Under the pieces are notes generated by a model. The model saw nothing but the letters and a program-made list of their open reading frames with translations, had not been told where the DNA came from and did not search any database. From VRUE01 sp963824705 (GTDB lineage Bacteria > Actinomycetota > Thermoleophilia > Solirubrobacterales > 70-9): DNA of 64,000 bases. Of this stretch, positions 31,722 to 41,484 are shown piece after piece. The stretch lies in assembly GCA_963824705.1 (NCBI GenBank), contig CAWGQE010000003.1:1550001-1614000 (forward strand). Direction: 5' to 3'. The stretch's first letter is position 1. Every line of letters starts with the position of its first letter. The translations under genes and the position numbers were made by a program.

Positions 31722-32813
31722 CTAGGAGATCCCCGCTTCTTTGCAGGCCTGCTTGTAGGGCCCGGTGCATAGTTCGGATGGGCTGACGAATTCGTCGGCG
31801 ACCACCGTGCTCTTGACATTGCCTTTGGTCACGGCGATCGGCTTGAGCAGGACGGACGGCACTTTGACTTTGCCGTTGTCGACTTCTTCGGTGATTTTGT
31901 CCTGCGGCACTTCTTCGCCTTCGGCGAGGGCGATGGCGATTTCAGCGCTGATCTGAGCCTCCGGTTGGATTTCCTTGTAGACCGTCATGTACTGCTGGCC
32001 GGCGAGGATCCTCTGCAGGCCGGCGACGGTGGCGTCCTGGCCGGTAACGGGCTTTTCGGAGGGGTTGATCCCGGCGCCTTTCAACGCCGCGATCGCGCCG
32101 CCGCCGGTGTCGTCGTTGGCGGCATAGATGCCGGCAAACCCGTTGCTGCCGAGCGCGGTGATCGCCTGCTGGGCCTCGCGCTGGGCGTTTTCGGCAGACC
32201 AACCGGGCGTGTCGTATTCCTTGGCGATCTGGACGCCGGCCGATTCGAACCCGTTGTGAGCGCCTTCTTTGAAGAGCGCCGCATTGGGGTCGGCAGGGTC
32301 GCCGTTGATCATGATGATCGGGCCGCTGGCACTGCCGTCTTCTTTCAGTTTCTTCGAAAGCGTTTCGGCCTGGAGTTCACCGACTTTTTTGTTGTCGAAG
32401 GAGATGTAGGCGTCGACTTCACCGTTTTCGATCAGCCGGTCGTAGCTGACCACCGGCACGTTCTGGGCCTGAGCCTTTTCGGCGATCGCAGCGGCCGATT
32501 TGGAGTCCATCGGGTCGACGACCAGGACATCGGCCCCTTGGGTCAACGCCGCTTCGGCCTGGCTCTGCTGTTTTTCCGCATCGCCGCCCGCGTTGCTGTA
32601 GAGGACTTCGCAGTCGGGACATTCTTCTTCGACTGCCTTTTCAAAGTCCGGCCTGTCGTCGGACTCATAGCGGGGCGTTTCGTTTTCGGGAAGCAGCAGG
32701 GCGATCTTGGCACCGCCACCGCCGCTACTGCCACCACAGCCCGCCGCGATGGCGACGAGGGCCAACAACACACCTATTGCGACCGGGAGTCGCTTCAAAG
32801 CTGATCGGGACAT
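31722..32813 (-). CDS. Sugar-binding lipoprotein (XylF-like)
   Basis: This 363-residue type I periplasmic binding protein is anchored as a lipoprotein: LVAIAAGCGGSSGGGG holds the lipobox Cys. It continues KIALLLPENETPRYESDDRP, then VLVVDPMDSKSAAAIAEKA and GIYAANDDTGGGAIAALKGA, as in D-xylose-binding proteins. The ATG at 32813 is set by a strong ribosome binding site, AAGGAGGAG, three bases upstream. It captures sugar outside the membrane for the permease and ATPase encoded after it. Confidence 0.92.
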   Translation of the reverse strand: MSRSALKRLPVAIGVLLALVAIAAGCGGSSGGGGAKIALLLPENETPRYESDDRPDFEKAVEEECPDCEVLYSNAGGDAEKQQSQAEAALTQGADVLVVDPMDSKSAAAIAEKAQAQNVPVVSYDRLIENGEVDAYISFDNKKVGELQAETLSKKLKEDGSASGPIIMINGDPADPNAALFKEGAHNGFESAGVQIAKEYDTPGWSAENAQREAQQAITALGSNGFAGIYAANDDTGGGAIAALKGAGINPSEKPVTGQDATVAGLQRILAGQQYMTVYKEIQPEAQISAEIAIALAEGEEVPQDKITEEVDNGKVKVPSVLLKPIAVTKGNVKSTVVADEFVSPSELCTGPYKQACKEAGIS

Positions 32814-32923
32814 GAACTCCTCCTTTTTCAGCCCTGCCCTTACCCGCTTGCCGCTAATTTCACTCTCTACGGTAACGCCCCGAGGCAACCAGCGCCACGG
32901 CTTATAGGCCTGGAACGTATTCG

Positions 32924-35809
32924 TTACGCGGCGACCGGCTCGCGGCGTTTGCGCGAGCGTTTCGGCTTTGCCGGCTTCTTTGCCGGCTCAACCAGCTCGG
33001 CGAGGAAGCGCCCGGTGTGGGATACCTCGACCGCGGCGACCTGCTCAGGCGTGCCGGTGGCGATCACCTCTCCGCCCTCTTCGCCACCATCGGGACCGAG
33101 GTCGACGAGGTGGTCGGCGGTCTTGATCACGTCGAGGTTGTGCTCGATCACGACCACGGTGTTGCCGGCGTCCACCAGGCGACCGAGCACGTCGAGCAGG
33201 CGCTGCACGTCGGCGAAATGGAGTCCGGTGGTCGGCTCGTCGAGGATGTAGAGGGTGTCGCCGGTGGCGACTTTGGAGAGCTCGGTTGCCAGCTTCACCC
33301 GCTGCGCCTCGCCACCCGAGAGCGTCGTCGCTGCCTGACCGAGGCGGATGTAGTCGAGGCCGACGTCGTGCAGGGTGCGCAGGCGGCGGGCGATCTTCGG
33401 CACGTTCTCGAAGAAGACGACCGCCTCCTCGACCGACATCTCGAGCACGTCGGCGATGCTCTTGCCCTTGAAGCGGACCTCGAGCGTCTCACGGTTGTAG
33501 CGCTTACCGTGACATTGCTCGCACGGGACGTAAACGTCGGGCAGGAAGTGCATCTCGATCTTGATCTGGCCGTCGCCGCGGCAGACCTCGCAGCGCCCCC
33601 CTTTGACGTTGAAGCTGAAGCGGCCCGGCTTGTAGCCGCGCGCCCGCGACTCCTGGGTCTGGGTGAACAGCTGGCGGATGTGATCGAAGACGCCGGTGTA
33701 GGTCGCCGGGTTGGAGCGCGGCGTGCGGCCGATCGGCGACTGGTCGATGTTGATGATCTTGTCGATCTGGCTGAGCCCGTCGACGCCGTCGTGGGCGCCG
33801 GGGCGCAGCTTTGCCTGGTGCAGGCGATTGGCGACCGAGTGGTGCAGGGTCTCGTTGACCAGGGTCGACTTGCCCGAGCCGGAGACGCCGGTGACGCAGC
33901 AGAAGACGCCGAGCGGGATCGCCACGTCGATCCCCTTCAGGTTGTGTTCGCGGGCACCGCGCACGAGCAGCGCGCCGCGCGGCTCGCGGCGCTCGGCCGG
34001 CACCTCGATCATCCGTACCCCGGAGAGGTACTGCCCGGTCAGCGAGGCCGGGTCCTTGGCGACCTGGTCAGGCGTGCCGGCGGCGATCACGTGGCCGCCG
34101 TGTTCGCCGGCGCCGGGACCAAGGTCGACCAGGTGGTCGGCGGCGCGCATCGTGCCCTCGTCGTGCTCGACCACGATCACCGTGTTGCCGAGATCGCGGA
34201 GACGATCGAGCGTGCCGATCAGCTTCTCGTTGTCGCGCTGGTGCAGCCCGATCGAAGGCTCGTCGAGCACGTACATAACCCCGACCAGGCTGGAGCCGAT
34301 CTGCGTCGCCAGGCGGATGCGCTGCGCCTCGCCGCCGGAGAGCGAGCGGGCCGAGCGAGCCAGCGATAGGTAGCCGATGCCGACGTTCTCGAGGAAGGCG
34401 AGACGTTCGGAGATCTCGCGCACGATCAAGCGCGCGATCGCCCGCTCGGTCTCGGTCAGCTCCAGCCCCTGGATCCACTCGCTCGCCGCCCGCGCCGAGA
34501 GCGACGTGTACTCGGCGATGCTGAGGCCGTTGACGGTGACCGCGAGGCTCTCCGGCCGCAGCCGCGCCCCATGGCAGTCGGGGCAGGGCTGCTCGGCCAT
34601 GTAGCTCTCGATCCGCTCGCGGTTGGTCTCCGAGTCGGTCTCCTCGTAGCGACGCTGCAACTGGTTGACGATCCCCTCGAAACGGACCTTGTAGGAGCGA
34701 CGACGGCCATAGCGGTTGGTGTAGGTCACCTGGTGGCGCTCGCCACCGGTGCCGTAGAGGAACACCTCTTTCTCTGCTTTCTTCAGCTTCGACCAGGGCT
34801 TGTCGGCGTCCACCTCGTAGTCGTCGGCCACCGCCCCAATCAACCGCCGCCAGTAGGCGGTGACGCCGCGGTTCCACGGCTGCAGCGCACCCTCGGCGAG
34901 CGAAAGGGTCGGATCGGGAACGACCAGCTCGGGGTCGATGACACGTTGGAAGCCGAGCCCGTGACAGCGCTCGCAGGCGCCGTGCGGCGAGTTGAAGGAG
35001 AAGATTCGCGGCTCCAGCTCGGGGATCGAGGTGCCGCAGGTCAGGCAAGCGAACTGCTCGGAGAAGAGCATCGTCTCGGCCGAGTCGCCGATCATCTCGA
35101 CTTCGACCAGGCCCGCGGCAAGGCCCGCGGCGGCCTCGACCGACTCGGAGAGGCGGCGGCGCAGGTCGGTCTTCATGACCAGCCGGTCGACGACCACCGA
35201 GATGTCGTGTTTGTACTTCTTGTCGAGGATGATCTCCTCGTCGAGGCGCAGCAGCTCGCCGTTGACCTTGACCCGCGAGTAGCCCTCCAACCGCATCTGG
35301 TCGAGCAATTTCCCGTACTCGCCTTTGCGCCCCCGCACGACCGGCGCCATCACCATGAATTTCGTCCCCTCGGCGAGGGTCATCAGGCGGTCGACGATCT
35401 GCTCCTGCGTCTGGCCGGCGATCTCCTCGCCGCAGGTGGGGCAGTGCGGGACGCCGATCCGCGCCCAGAACAGGCGCAGGTAGTCGTAGATCTCGGTCAC
35501 GGTCCCCACGGTCGAGCGCGGGTTGCGCGAGGTCGTCTTCTGGTCGATCGAGATCGCCGGCGAGAGGCCCTCGATCGAGTCGACGTCGGGCTTCTCCATC
35601 AGGCCGAGGAACTGGCGCGCGTAGGCGGAGAGCGACTCGACGTAGCGTCGCTGCCCCTCGGCATAGATCGTGTCGAAGGCGAGGCTCGACTTGCCCGAGC
35701 CCGAAAGCCCGGTGATCACAATCAGCGCGTCGCGGGGCAGCTCGACGTCGATGTCCTTCAGGTTGTGCTCGCGCGCACCCGAAATGACGATTCGCTCAGA
35801 GGCAGCCAC
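32924..35809 (-). CDS. uvrA: Excinuclease ABC subunit A
   Basis: UvrA finds DNA damage for nucleotide excision repair. The 961-residue protein has both ATPase halves: ITGLSGSGKSSLAFDTIYAE and VTGVSGSGKSTLVNETLHHS as Walker A, and LSGGEAQRIRLATQIGS and LSGGEAQRVKLATELSK as signatures. The zinc modules are CPTCGEE, CERCHGLG, CPDCHGARL and CEVCRGDG...CEQCHGKR. The GTG start at 35809 follows a TAGACT element by nine bases. A basic tail (PKRSRKRREPVAA) ends it. It follows mraY by 45 bases, where murD would be expected. Confidence 0.98.
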   Translation of the reverse strand: MAASERIVISGAREHNLKDIDVELPRDALIVITGLSGSGKSSLAFDTIYAEGQRRYVESLSAYARQFLGLMEKPDVDSIEGLSPAISIDQKTTSRNPRSTVGTVTEIYDYLRLFWARIGVPHCPTCGEEIAGQTQEQIVDRLMTLAEGTKFMVMAPVVRGRKGEYGKLLDQMRLEGYSRVKVNGELLRLDEEIILDKKYKHDISVVVDRLVMKTDLRRRLSESVEAAAGLAAGLVEVEMIGDSAETMLFSEQFACLTCGTSIPELEPRIFSFNSPHGACERCHGLGFQRVIDPELVVPDPTLSLAEGALQPWNRGVTAYWRRLIGAVADDYEVDADKPWSKLKKAEKEVFLYGTGGERHQVTYTNRYGRRRSYKVRFEGIVNQLQRRYEETDSETNRERIESYMAEQPCPDCHGARLRPESLAVTVNGLSIAEYTSLSARAASEWIQGLELTETERAIARLIVREISERLAFLENVGIGYLSLARSARSLSGGEAQRIRLATQIGSSLVGVMYVLDEPSIGLHQRDNEKLIGTLDRLRDLGNTVIVVEHDEGTMRAADHLVDLGPGAGEHGGHVIAAGTPDQVAKDPASLTGQYLSGVRMIEVPAERREPRGALLVRGAREHNLKGIDVAIPLGVFCCVTGVSGSGKSTLVNETLHHSVANRLHQAKLRPGAHDGVDGLSQIDKIINIDQSPIGRTPRSNPATYTGVFDHIRQLFTQTQESRARGYKPGRFSFNVKGGRCEVCRGDGQIKIEMHFLPDVYVPCEQCHGKRYNRETLEVRFKGKSIADVLEMSVEEAVVFFENVPKIARRLRTLHDVGLDYIRLGQAATTLSGGEAQRVKLATELSKVATGDTLYILDEPTTGLHFADVQRLLDVLGRLVDAGNTVVVIEHNLDVIKTADHLVDLGPDGGEEGGEVIATGTPEQVAAVEVSHTGRFLAELVEPAKKPAKPKRSRKRREPVAA

Positions 35810-35854
35810 TGTCGGTCGAGTCTACTCAGACGAACAGATGTTCCCCTGGGCACA

Positions 35855-36829
35855 CTAGCGGCCGATCGACTGCTGGTACAGCGTGAAGCCGATTCCCGAG
35901 CAGACGGCGGCGATGATCCAGAAGCGCAGCATGATCTTCGTCTCCGACCAGGCCATCATCTCGAAGTGATGGTGCAGCGGGGCCATCAAGAGGACGCGGC
36001 GACGGAAGGTCTTGAAGGAGAAGACCTGGATCGCGACCGAGAGGGCCTCGATCACGAAGATGCCGCCGATGATGATCAGCAGTACCTCGGTCTGGGTCAT
36101 CACCGCTAGCGCGCCGATCGCGCCGCCGAGACCGAGCGAGCCGGTGTCGCCCATGAATATCGAGGCCGGAAAGGCGTTGAACCAGAGAAAGCCGACACAG
36201 GCGCCGACCAGGCAGGCGGATAGCAACGCCAGGTTCTGCTGCTCGTTGGTGACGAAGCAGATCGCCGTGTAGGCGAGCAGGACGATCGCGCAGGATCCGG
36301 CGGCGAGGCCGTCGAGGCCGTCCGTGAGGTTGACCCCGTTGGAGGTGCCGGCGATGACGAGAAAGACGAGGACGAAGTAGAGGACCGGGCCGAGGTCGAG
36401 GCTGGCGTCGCCGATGCGGAAGAAGAGGGTCGGCTCGAGGCCGACCTCGTGGCGGGCGACCCACCAGAGGCCCAGCGCGAGGAGCAGCTGGCCGACCAGC
36501 TTCCAGCGCGCGGAGAGGCCTAACGAACGGCGTTTGACGATCTTGATGAAGTCGTCGGCGAAGCCGAGCGCGGCGCAGCCGATGGCGACGCCGAAGACGC
36601 CGAGGCTCTGCGCGTCGCGGTCGGAGAGGACCAGGTAGGGCACGCAGATCGCGGCGAAGACGATCAGGCCGCCCATCGTCGGCGTGCCGGCCTTAGCATG
36701 GTGCTCCTGCGGCCCGTCCTCGCGGATGTGCTGGCCGAACTCCTTCACCCGCAGGTACTCGATGAACTTGGGCCCGAGAAATATGCAGATCAGCATCGCC
36801 GCCATGCCGGCGATCAGCACTTCGCCCAT
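35855..36829 (-). CDS. mraY: Phospho-N-acetylmuramoyl-pentapeptide transferase
   Basis: MraY makes lipid I from UDP-MurNAc-pentapeptide and undecaprenyl phosphate in the membrane. The 324 residues hold about 10 helices and the catalytic motifs ALGFADDFIKI, NGVNLTDGLDGLAAG, FMGDTGSLGLGG and LMAPLHHHFE. The ATG at 36829 lies one base after the murF stop. It is the last dcw gene before uvrA. Confidence 0.97.
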   Translation of the reverse strand: MGEVLIAGMAAMLICIFLGPKFIEYLRVKEFGQHIREDGPQEHHAKAGTPTMGGLIVFAAICVPYLVLSDRDAQSLGVFGVAIGCAALGFADDFIKIVKRRSLGLSARWKLVGQLLLALGLWWVARHEVGLEPTLFFRIGDASLDLGPVLYFVLVFLVIAGTSNGVNLTDGLDGLAAGSCAIVLLAYTAICFVTNEQQNLALLSACLVGACVGFLWFNAFPASIFMGDTGSLGLGGAIGALAVMTQTEVLLIIIGGIFVIEALSVAIQVFSFKTFRRRVLLMAPLHHHFEMMAWSETKIMLRFWIIAAVCSGIGFTLYQQSIGR

Positions 36830-36830
36830 A

Positions 36831-38267
36831 TCAGGCGTCGCCTCCTCTGCTCCCGTGGGGGCCAGGAGAATCAGATTGCGACTGGCCCCCACTCCCGCGT
36901 CCGGGGGCGACTTGGCCTTGGAGGAGCTCGGCGACCGCCTCGAGGCCTGCCGAGCGCGAGCCCTTGACCAGAATCGTGTCGCCGGGCTCGAGCTGGGCGG
37001 CCAGCAATTCCGCCGCCTCGGCAGGGTCGCCGACGAGCTCGTCGGGGTCATAGGCGCGGGCGGGCTCGCCGATCCCGATCAGCAGGTCGACGCCCTCGGC
37101 ACGCGCATGGACACCCACTTCGCGGTGGTAGGCGGGCGCGTCGGGGCCCAGCTCGGCCATCTCGCCGAGCACGGCGATGCGCCGCCTCGCCTCGATCGAG
37201 GCGAGGTGATCGAGCGCCGCGCGCATCGACACCGGGTTGGCGTTGTAGCAGTCGTTCACAAGAACAATCCCGTCGCCGAGCTCGAGGCGCTCGCCCCGGA
37301 AGCGGGAGAATCCTATGTTCGCAGCGCGATCGGCCATCTCCTCGAGCGGCGCGCCGAGCGCGACCCCGGCGCCGACGGCGGCAAGCGCGTTGGTCAGGTT
37401 GTGACGCTCGGCGAAGGGGAAGTGGAAGCGCGCCCGCTCGGCCGGCGTGGCGATCAGAGCCTCGGTGACTCCGTCCGCCACCCGTGATTCGACGACGTCG
37501 ATATCCCCGCCGGCGCCGAAGCGCAGCAGGCTCGGGGCGCTATCGAGATGGCCCTCGAGCTCGCCCGCCTCAGTCGGGACGACGGCGGTTCCGTCGGCCG
37601 GCAGCGCGGCGAGGATCTCGGCCTTCGCCGCCGCCACCGCCTCGATCGACCCGAGAAGCTCGACGTGGACCGGGCCGACGTTGGTGATCACGCCGATTCG
37701 CGGCTCGGCGATCGCCGCCAGCTCGGCGATCTGCCCCGGTCCGCGCATCGCCATCTCCAGCACCAGCAGCTCGGTGTCCGTGGGGGCTTCGAGCAGGGTC
37801 AGCGGCAGACCGATCTCGGTATTGAGGTTCTCGCGGTTGGCGTGGACGCGACCGGGCAGCAGCGCCCGGGCGATGTCCTTGACCGAGGTCTTGCCGACGG
37901 AGCCGGTGACCCCGACGACGGGAACGCCCAGCTCGCGGCGCCAGACACGCGCCAGTGCCTGCAGGGCGGCGAGCGGATCGGCGACGGCAAAGACCCAGCC
38001 GGGAGCGCGGTCGAGGTTTGAGTCGCTATCCGAACCAAAACTCGACCGCGATGTGGCAGAGTTGACGACAGCGCCCCAAGCACCGGCCTCCAGCGCCGCC
38101 GAGGCGAACTCGCCGCCGTCGACCCGCTCGCCGCGCAGGCCGAAGAAGAGATCCCCCGCCTCGGCCTGACTGGAGTCGATGACGCCGCGCCGAGGTGAGC
38201 CCACCGCGCCACGGGCAACGATCTCCGCACCCATCGCAGTAGCGATCTGCTCAGGTGTGAGGTTCAC
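36831..38267 (-). CDS. murF: UDP-MurNAc-tripeptide D-Ala-D-Ala ligase
   Basis: MurF adds D-Ala-D-Ala to the peptidoglycan precursor. The 478 residues contain the Mur ligase P-loop GVTGSVGKTSVKDIARALLP, LVLEMAMRGPGQIAELA and LVNDCYNANPVSM. After the usual end (VLVKGSRSAGLEAVAELLQG) there is an extra Gly/Ser/Pro-rich tail of about 28 residues. An 11-bp palindrome (36855-36865 with 36882-36892) lies in the DNA for that tail. Its start overlaps the murE stop as GTGA or ATGA. Confidence 0.96.
   Translation of the reverse strand: MNLTPEQIATAMGAEIVARGAVGSPRRGVIDSSQAEAGDLFFGLRGERVDGGEFASAALEAGAWGAVVNSATSRSSFGSDSDSNLDRAPGWVFAVADPLAALQALARVWRRELGVPVVGVTGSVGKTSVKDIARALLPGRVHANRENLNTEIGLPLTLLEAPTDTELLVLEMAMRGPGQIAELAAIAEPRIGVITNVGPVHVELLGSIEAVAAAKAEILAALPADGTAVVPTEAGELEGHLDSAPSLLRFGAGGDIDVVESRVADGVTEALIATPAERARFHFPFAERHNLTNALAAVGAGVALGAPLEEMADRAANIGFSRFRGERLELGDGIVLVNDCYNANPVSMRAALDHLASIEARRRIAVLGEMAELGPDAPAYHREVGVHARAEGVDLLIGIGEPARAYDPDELVGDPAEAAELLAAQLEPGDTILVKGSRSAGLEAVAELLQGQVAPGRGSGGQSQSDSPGPHGSRGGDA
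36855..36892. repeat. Palindrome in the murF coding end
   Basis: GTGGGGGCCAG at 36855-36865 pairs with its complement at 36882-36892 around a 16-base loop. It encodes residues about 459-471 of MurF, in a tail with no counterpart in typical MurF. It is comparable in position to the panC palindrome. Confidence 0.65.
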
Positions 38268-39697
38268 AGTCGGCGCAGCTCCTCGCGGGCCACGTCGCGG
38301 TCGTCGAAGGGCAGCTTGCGGCCGTTCTCGAACTCCTGCCCCTGCTCGTGGCCCTTGCCGGCGATCACCACAGTGTCCCCGGGCTCGGCGTAGACGAACG
38401 CCTGGGCGATCGCCTCCCTGCGATCGATGATGGCCTCGACGCCGTTACCGGGACCAGCGCCGGCCTTTACTTCGGCGACGATCGTCGCTGGATCCTCGGA
38501 GCGCGGGTTGTCCGACGTGAAGATGACGAAATCCGCTCCCTTCGCAGCCGCCCGCCCCATCTTCGGGCGCTTGTCCCGGTCACGGTCGCCACCGGCGCCG
38601 ACGACAACGATCAGTCGCCCGGCGGTAAGTGGGCGCGCCGCCCGCAGCACGTTCTCCAGCGAGTCGGGCGTGTGCGCGTAGTCGACCAGAACCGAGAACG
38701 ACTGCCCTTCGTCTACCGGCTCGAAGCGCCCGGGCGGGGGCGGCGCAGTGGAGAGCCCTGTCGCAGCCTGGTCGAGGTCAACCCCCAATGCAGAGGCGGC
38801 GGCGAGCGCGCCGAGCGCGTTGGCGACGTTGAAGTGACCAGAAAGACGCGTAGAGACCTGGATCTTTCCATTGACGACGAACTCCGCTCCGCCGGAGCCG
38901 AGGCCGACATCACCTGCGACGAGGTCGGCCTCGGCTCCGGCGGCCGAAAACGTCACGCACTCGAATTCTTCCGCCAACCGCTTCCCATAAGGGTCGTCGA
39001 CGTTGACGACCGCGGTTTTCGGACCCATCTCGAACAGCCGCCGCTTCGAGAGAAAGTAGTCCTCCATGCCGACGTGGAAATCGAGGTGATCTTGAGTCAG
39101 GTTCGTGAAGAGCGCGACGTCGAAATGAATCGCGTCGGCCCGGTGCAGGGCAAGGGCATGCGAGGAAACCTCCATCGCACAAGCCCGATCTCCCCCGTCG
39201 AGGATGCGCCGAAAGGTCCCCTGAAGATCGATCGCCTCAGGCGTGGTCCGCTCAACCTCCTCCTCAGCCCCACCGACGACCTGCTTGACCGTCCCCAGCA
39301 ACCCGCACCGCACCCCCGCCGACTCCAGGATCTCCCGCAGCAGGAAGGCCGTGGTCGTCTTCCCGTTGGTCCCGGTAATCCCAGCCACCATCAACTCACC
39401 GGTCGGATCTCCATAGAAGCGAGCGGCAAGCGGCGCCATGGCGGCCCGAGTATCGGACACCACCACCTGCGTGACCTCCAGCCCAGGAAGCTCGCGCTCA
39501 ACCACCAGTCCCACAGCCCCAGCCTCAACGGCCGCAGCAGCAAACGCATGCCCATCGACCTTCTCCCCGGGCACACAAAAGAAAAGCGTCCCAGTCCCCA
39601 CCTTGCGACTGTCATACGCAAGCTCAATCACCTCGGTGGCGGCGTCGCCCACAATCTGGGCTTCCCCAACTGCGCGAGCCAGCTCTTCCAATCTCAC
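38264..39697 (-). CDS. murE: UDP-MurNAc-L-Ala-D-Glu:meso-DAP ligase
   Basis: MurE adds the third residue of the stem peptide. The 477-residue protein has the P-loop GITGTNGKTTTAFLLREIL, the carbamylated Lys region ACAMEVSSHALALHR, and DNPRSEDP, the motif linked to meso-diaminopimelate, so the wall should be A1gamma-like. The GTG at 39697 is chosen because TACAAT ends seven bases upstream; an earlier in-frame ATG would code through a palindrome. Confidence 0.96.
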   Translation of the reverse strand: MRLEELARAVGEAQIVGDAATEVIELAYDSRKVGTGTLFFCVPGEKVDGHAFAAAAVEAGAVGLVVERELPGLEVTQVVVSDTRAAMAPLAARFYGDPTGELMVAGITGTNGKTTTAFLLREILESAGVRCGLLGTVKQVVGGAEEEVERTTPEAIDLQGTFRRILDGGDRACAMEVSSHALALHRADAIHFDVALFTNLTQDHLDFHVGMEDYFLSKRRLFEMGPKTAVVNVDDPYGKRLAEEFECVTFSAAGAEADLVAGDVGLGSGGAEFVVNGKIQVSTRLSGHFNVANALGALAAASALGVDLDQAATGLSTAPPPPGRFEPVDEGQSFSVLVDYAHTPDSLENVLRAARPLTAGRLIVVVGAGGDRDRDKRPKMGRAAAKGADFVIFTSDNPRSEDPATIVAEVKAGAGPGNGVEAIIDRREAIAQAFVYAEPGDTVVIAGKGHEQGQEFENGRKLPFDDRDVAREELRRL

Positions 39698-39704
39698 GGC
39701 GGCG

Positions 39705-39710
39705 ATTGTA
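39705..39710 (-). promoter_or_regulatory. -10 element TACAAT, leaderless start of murE
   Basis: TACAAT lies seven bases before the GTG at 39697 and directly abuts the long palindrome. This would give murE-murF-mraY their own promoter inside the dcw cluster. Confidence 0.6.
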
Positions 39711-39822
39711 GGCAGGGGTCCGGGTGCCCCTCCCACGGAGGCTCAGGGACAGGCAGGTCATACCCATGCCGGCGATTCAGCTGCGCGACGGCCTCCGGGG
39801 GAGGGGCACCCGGACCCCTGCC
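39711..39822. repeat. Long palindrome between ftsI and murE
   Basis: Arms of 32 bp (39711-39742 and 39791-39822) differ at one position only and enclose 48 bases. The unit starts three bases after the ftsI stop and ends at the murE -10 element. Its GGGTCCGGGTGCCCCTCC core resembles those at 16863 and 56036. It may separate transcription of the two halves of the dcw cluster. Confidence 0.88.
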
Positions 39823-39825
39823 CCA

Positions 39826-41478
39826 CTATTCCTGCGGCACACCGAGATAAGGCAGAGCAAACGCTGCGATCTTGCCGAACGCCGGGGCCGCCACCGACCC
39901 GCCGTAAATTTCCCCCTGCGGCTGATCGACGACCACCGCGACCAGCAAGCGCGGATCCGCCGCCGGCGCAAAGCCGATGAAGGAAGCGATGAACTTGGTC
40001 TTCGAATAGGTGCCGTTTTCGGCGACCTGCGCGGTGCCGGTCTTGCCGGCCAGGGCGTAGCCGGGCACGCTGACCTCAGACGCGGTGCCACCCGGCGCGA
40101 GCACGCCTTCGAGCATCGTCCGCACCTGTTCGGCGACGATTGGCGAGATCACCCGGTGCCCGCGCGGCTCTTCGACCGGTTCGTCGCCGATCTTCTCGAC
40201 CAGCTGCGGTGGGCGCAGCATGCCGCCGTTGGCGATCGCGGCGTAGCCGGCGATCATCTGCATCGGCGTCACCGAGAGGCCCTGTCCCATCGGCAGGTTC
40301 CCAATCGTCGAGCCGGAGTATTCGTCGAGCTTCGGGACGAGTCCGATTTCCTCGCCGGGGAGCTGGATGCCGGTCTGCCGACCGAAGCCGAAGCGATCGA
40401 TCCACTTGCTGAAGCGGGTGGCGCCCAGCTCCTCGCCGATCTCCACCGCGCCGATGTTTGACGATTTGGCAAGGATTTCAGCGACGCTCAGGTTCTCGGT
40501 GCCGTGTTCCTCGGCGTCTTCGATCGTGCGATCGGCGACCTGCAGCGAGGGCGGGATCGTGAAGGTGCTGGTCGGCGTGACCGCACCTTCCTCGAGTGCG
40601 GCCGAGACGGTGAACGCCTTGAAGGTCGAGCCGGGCTCGTAGTTGAAGCCAGTCGCCCGTTCGAGCAGGTCTTCGGGGGTCGTGTTTTCGAGATCACCCG
40701 GGTCGACCGGCGGCCAGTTGGCCATTGCCAGCACCTGCGAGTTGCGCGGGTTCATCACGATCGCGGTGGCGCCCTTCGGCGCGTAGGTTTCGCCGACTTC
40801 GGCCAGTGCCTGCTCGGTCTCCTTCTGGATTGCGGGATCGAGCGTCAACTGCAGGTTTTCGCCGTCGCTGGCTTCCTTGACCGTTTCCAGCCGGATCGGT
40901 TCTCCCAGGGCGTCGTTGACTATCCGCCTTTCGCCGTCGGTTCCGTGCAGGACCGAGTCCTCGCCCATCTCGAGGCCGGTCAAACCCTGGTTTTCCTCGC
41001 CGACAGCACCGATGGTCTGCGCTGCCAGGTCGCCCTGCGGGTAGGTCCGTCGGCTGTCGGGCAACTCGCCGATCCCAGGAAGTTCGAGCCTCGCGACTCG
41101 CGCGGCTTTGGGCACCTCCACCTTGCGAGCCACGTAAGAGAAACCCGATTCTTCGCTCAGGCTCTTCAACACTTCGCTCTCTTCCAGGCCGAGAATCGAA
41201 GCCAGTTTTTCCGCGGTCTGCCGCGGTTTTTTGACCTGATAGGGCGTCGCGTAGATCGTTTTCGCGTCTTCGGAGACCGCGAGCGGGTTGCCGAAGCGAT
41301 CGAGCACACTGCCACGCAGACCGGGAACGGTGACGACATCGGTCTGCTGATAGGCCGCCTCGGAGGCGAGCTTGGCCCCCTGTACGCCCTGTAGCCAGAA
41401 AGCGCGTCCGGCAATCGCCAGGAAGCAGAGCAGGAAGCCGGCGAAAAGGAGACCGATCCGGCGCTCGATCGTCCGCAT
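39826..41478 (-). CDS. ftsI: Septal peptidoglycan transpeptidase (class B PBP)
   Basis: This 550-residue bifunctional-looking class B penicillin-binding protein has an N-terminal membrane anchor (LLFAGFLLCFLAIAGRAFWL), a pedestal domain and a transpeptidase domain. The active-site triad motifs are PGSTFKAF (Ser nucleophile), SSN in AKSSNIGAVEIG and KTGTAQ. It crosslinks septal peptidoglycan. FtsL lies just upstream and MurE downstream, as in other dcw clusters. No PASTA domains are present. Confidence 0.95.
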   Translation of the reverse strand: MRTIERRIGLLFAGFLLCFLAIAGRAFWLQGVQGAKLASEAAYQQTDVVTVPGLRGSVLDRFGNPLAVSEDAKTIYATPYQVKKPRQTAEKLASILGLEESEVLKSLSEESGFSYVARKVEVPKAARVARLELPGIGELPDSRRTYPQGDLAAQTIGAVGEENQGLTGLEMGEDSVLHGTDGERRIVNDALGEPIRLETVKEASDGENLQLTLDPAIQKETEQALAEVGETYAPKGATAIVMNPRNSQVLAMANWPPVDPGDLENTTPEDLLERATGFNYEPGSTFKAFTVSAALEEGAVTPTSTFTIPPSLQVADRTIEDAEEHGTENLSVAEILAKSSNIGAVEIGEELGATRFSKWIDRFGFGRQTGIQLPGEEIGLVPKLDEYSGSTIGNLPMGQGLSVTPMQMIAGYAAIANGGMLRPPQLVEKIGDEPVEEPRGHRVISPIVAEQVRTMLEGVLAPGGTASEVSVPGYALAGKTGTAQVAENGTYSKTKFIASFIGFAPAADPRLLVAVVVDQPQGEIYGGSVAAPAFGKIAAFALPYLGVPQE

Positions 41479-41484
41479 CGAGTC

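Noticed and set aside
28086..33000. Complete sugar catabolic cluster around the ABC importer
   Set aside because: Only a ROK kinase is nearby, on the other strand and separated by VapBC; no isomerase or aldolase is present.
39711..39822. Miniature transposon (MITE) with terminal inverted repeats
   Set aside because: The size and arms fit, but I see no target-site duplication at 39711, 16863, 25044 or 56036 and no related transposase in the window. Kept only as a palindrome family.
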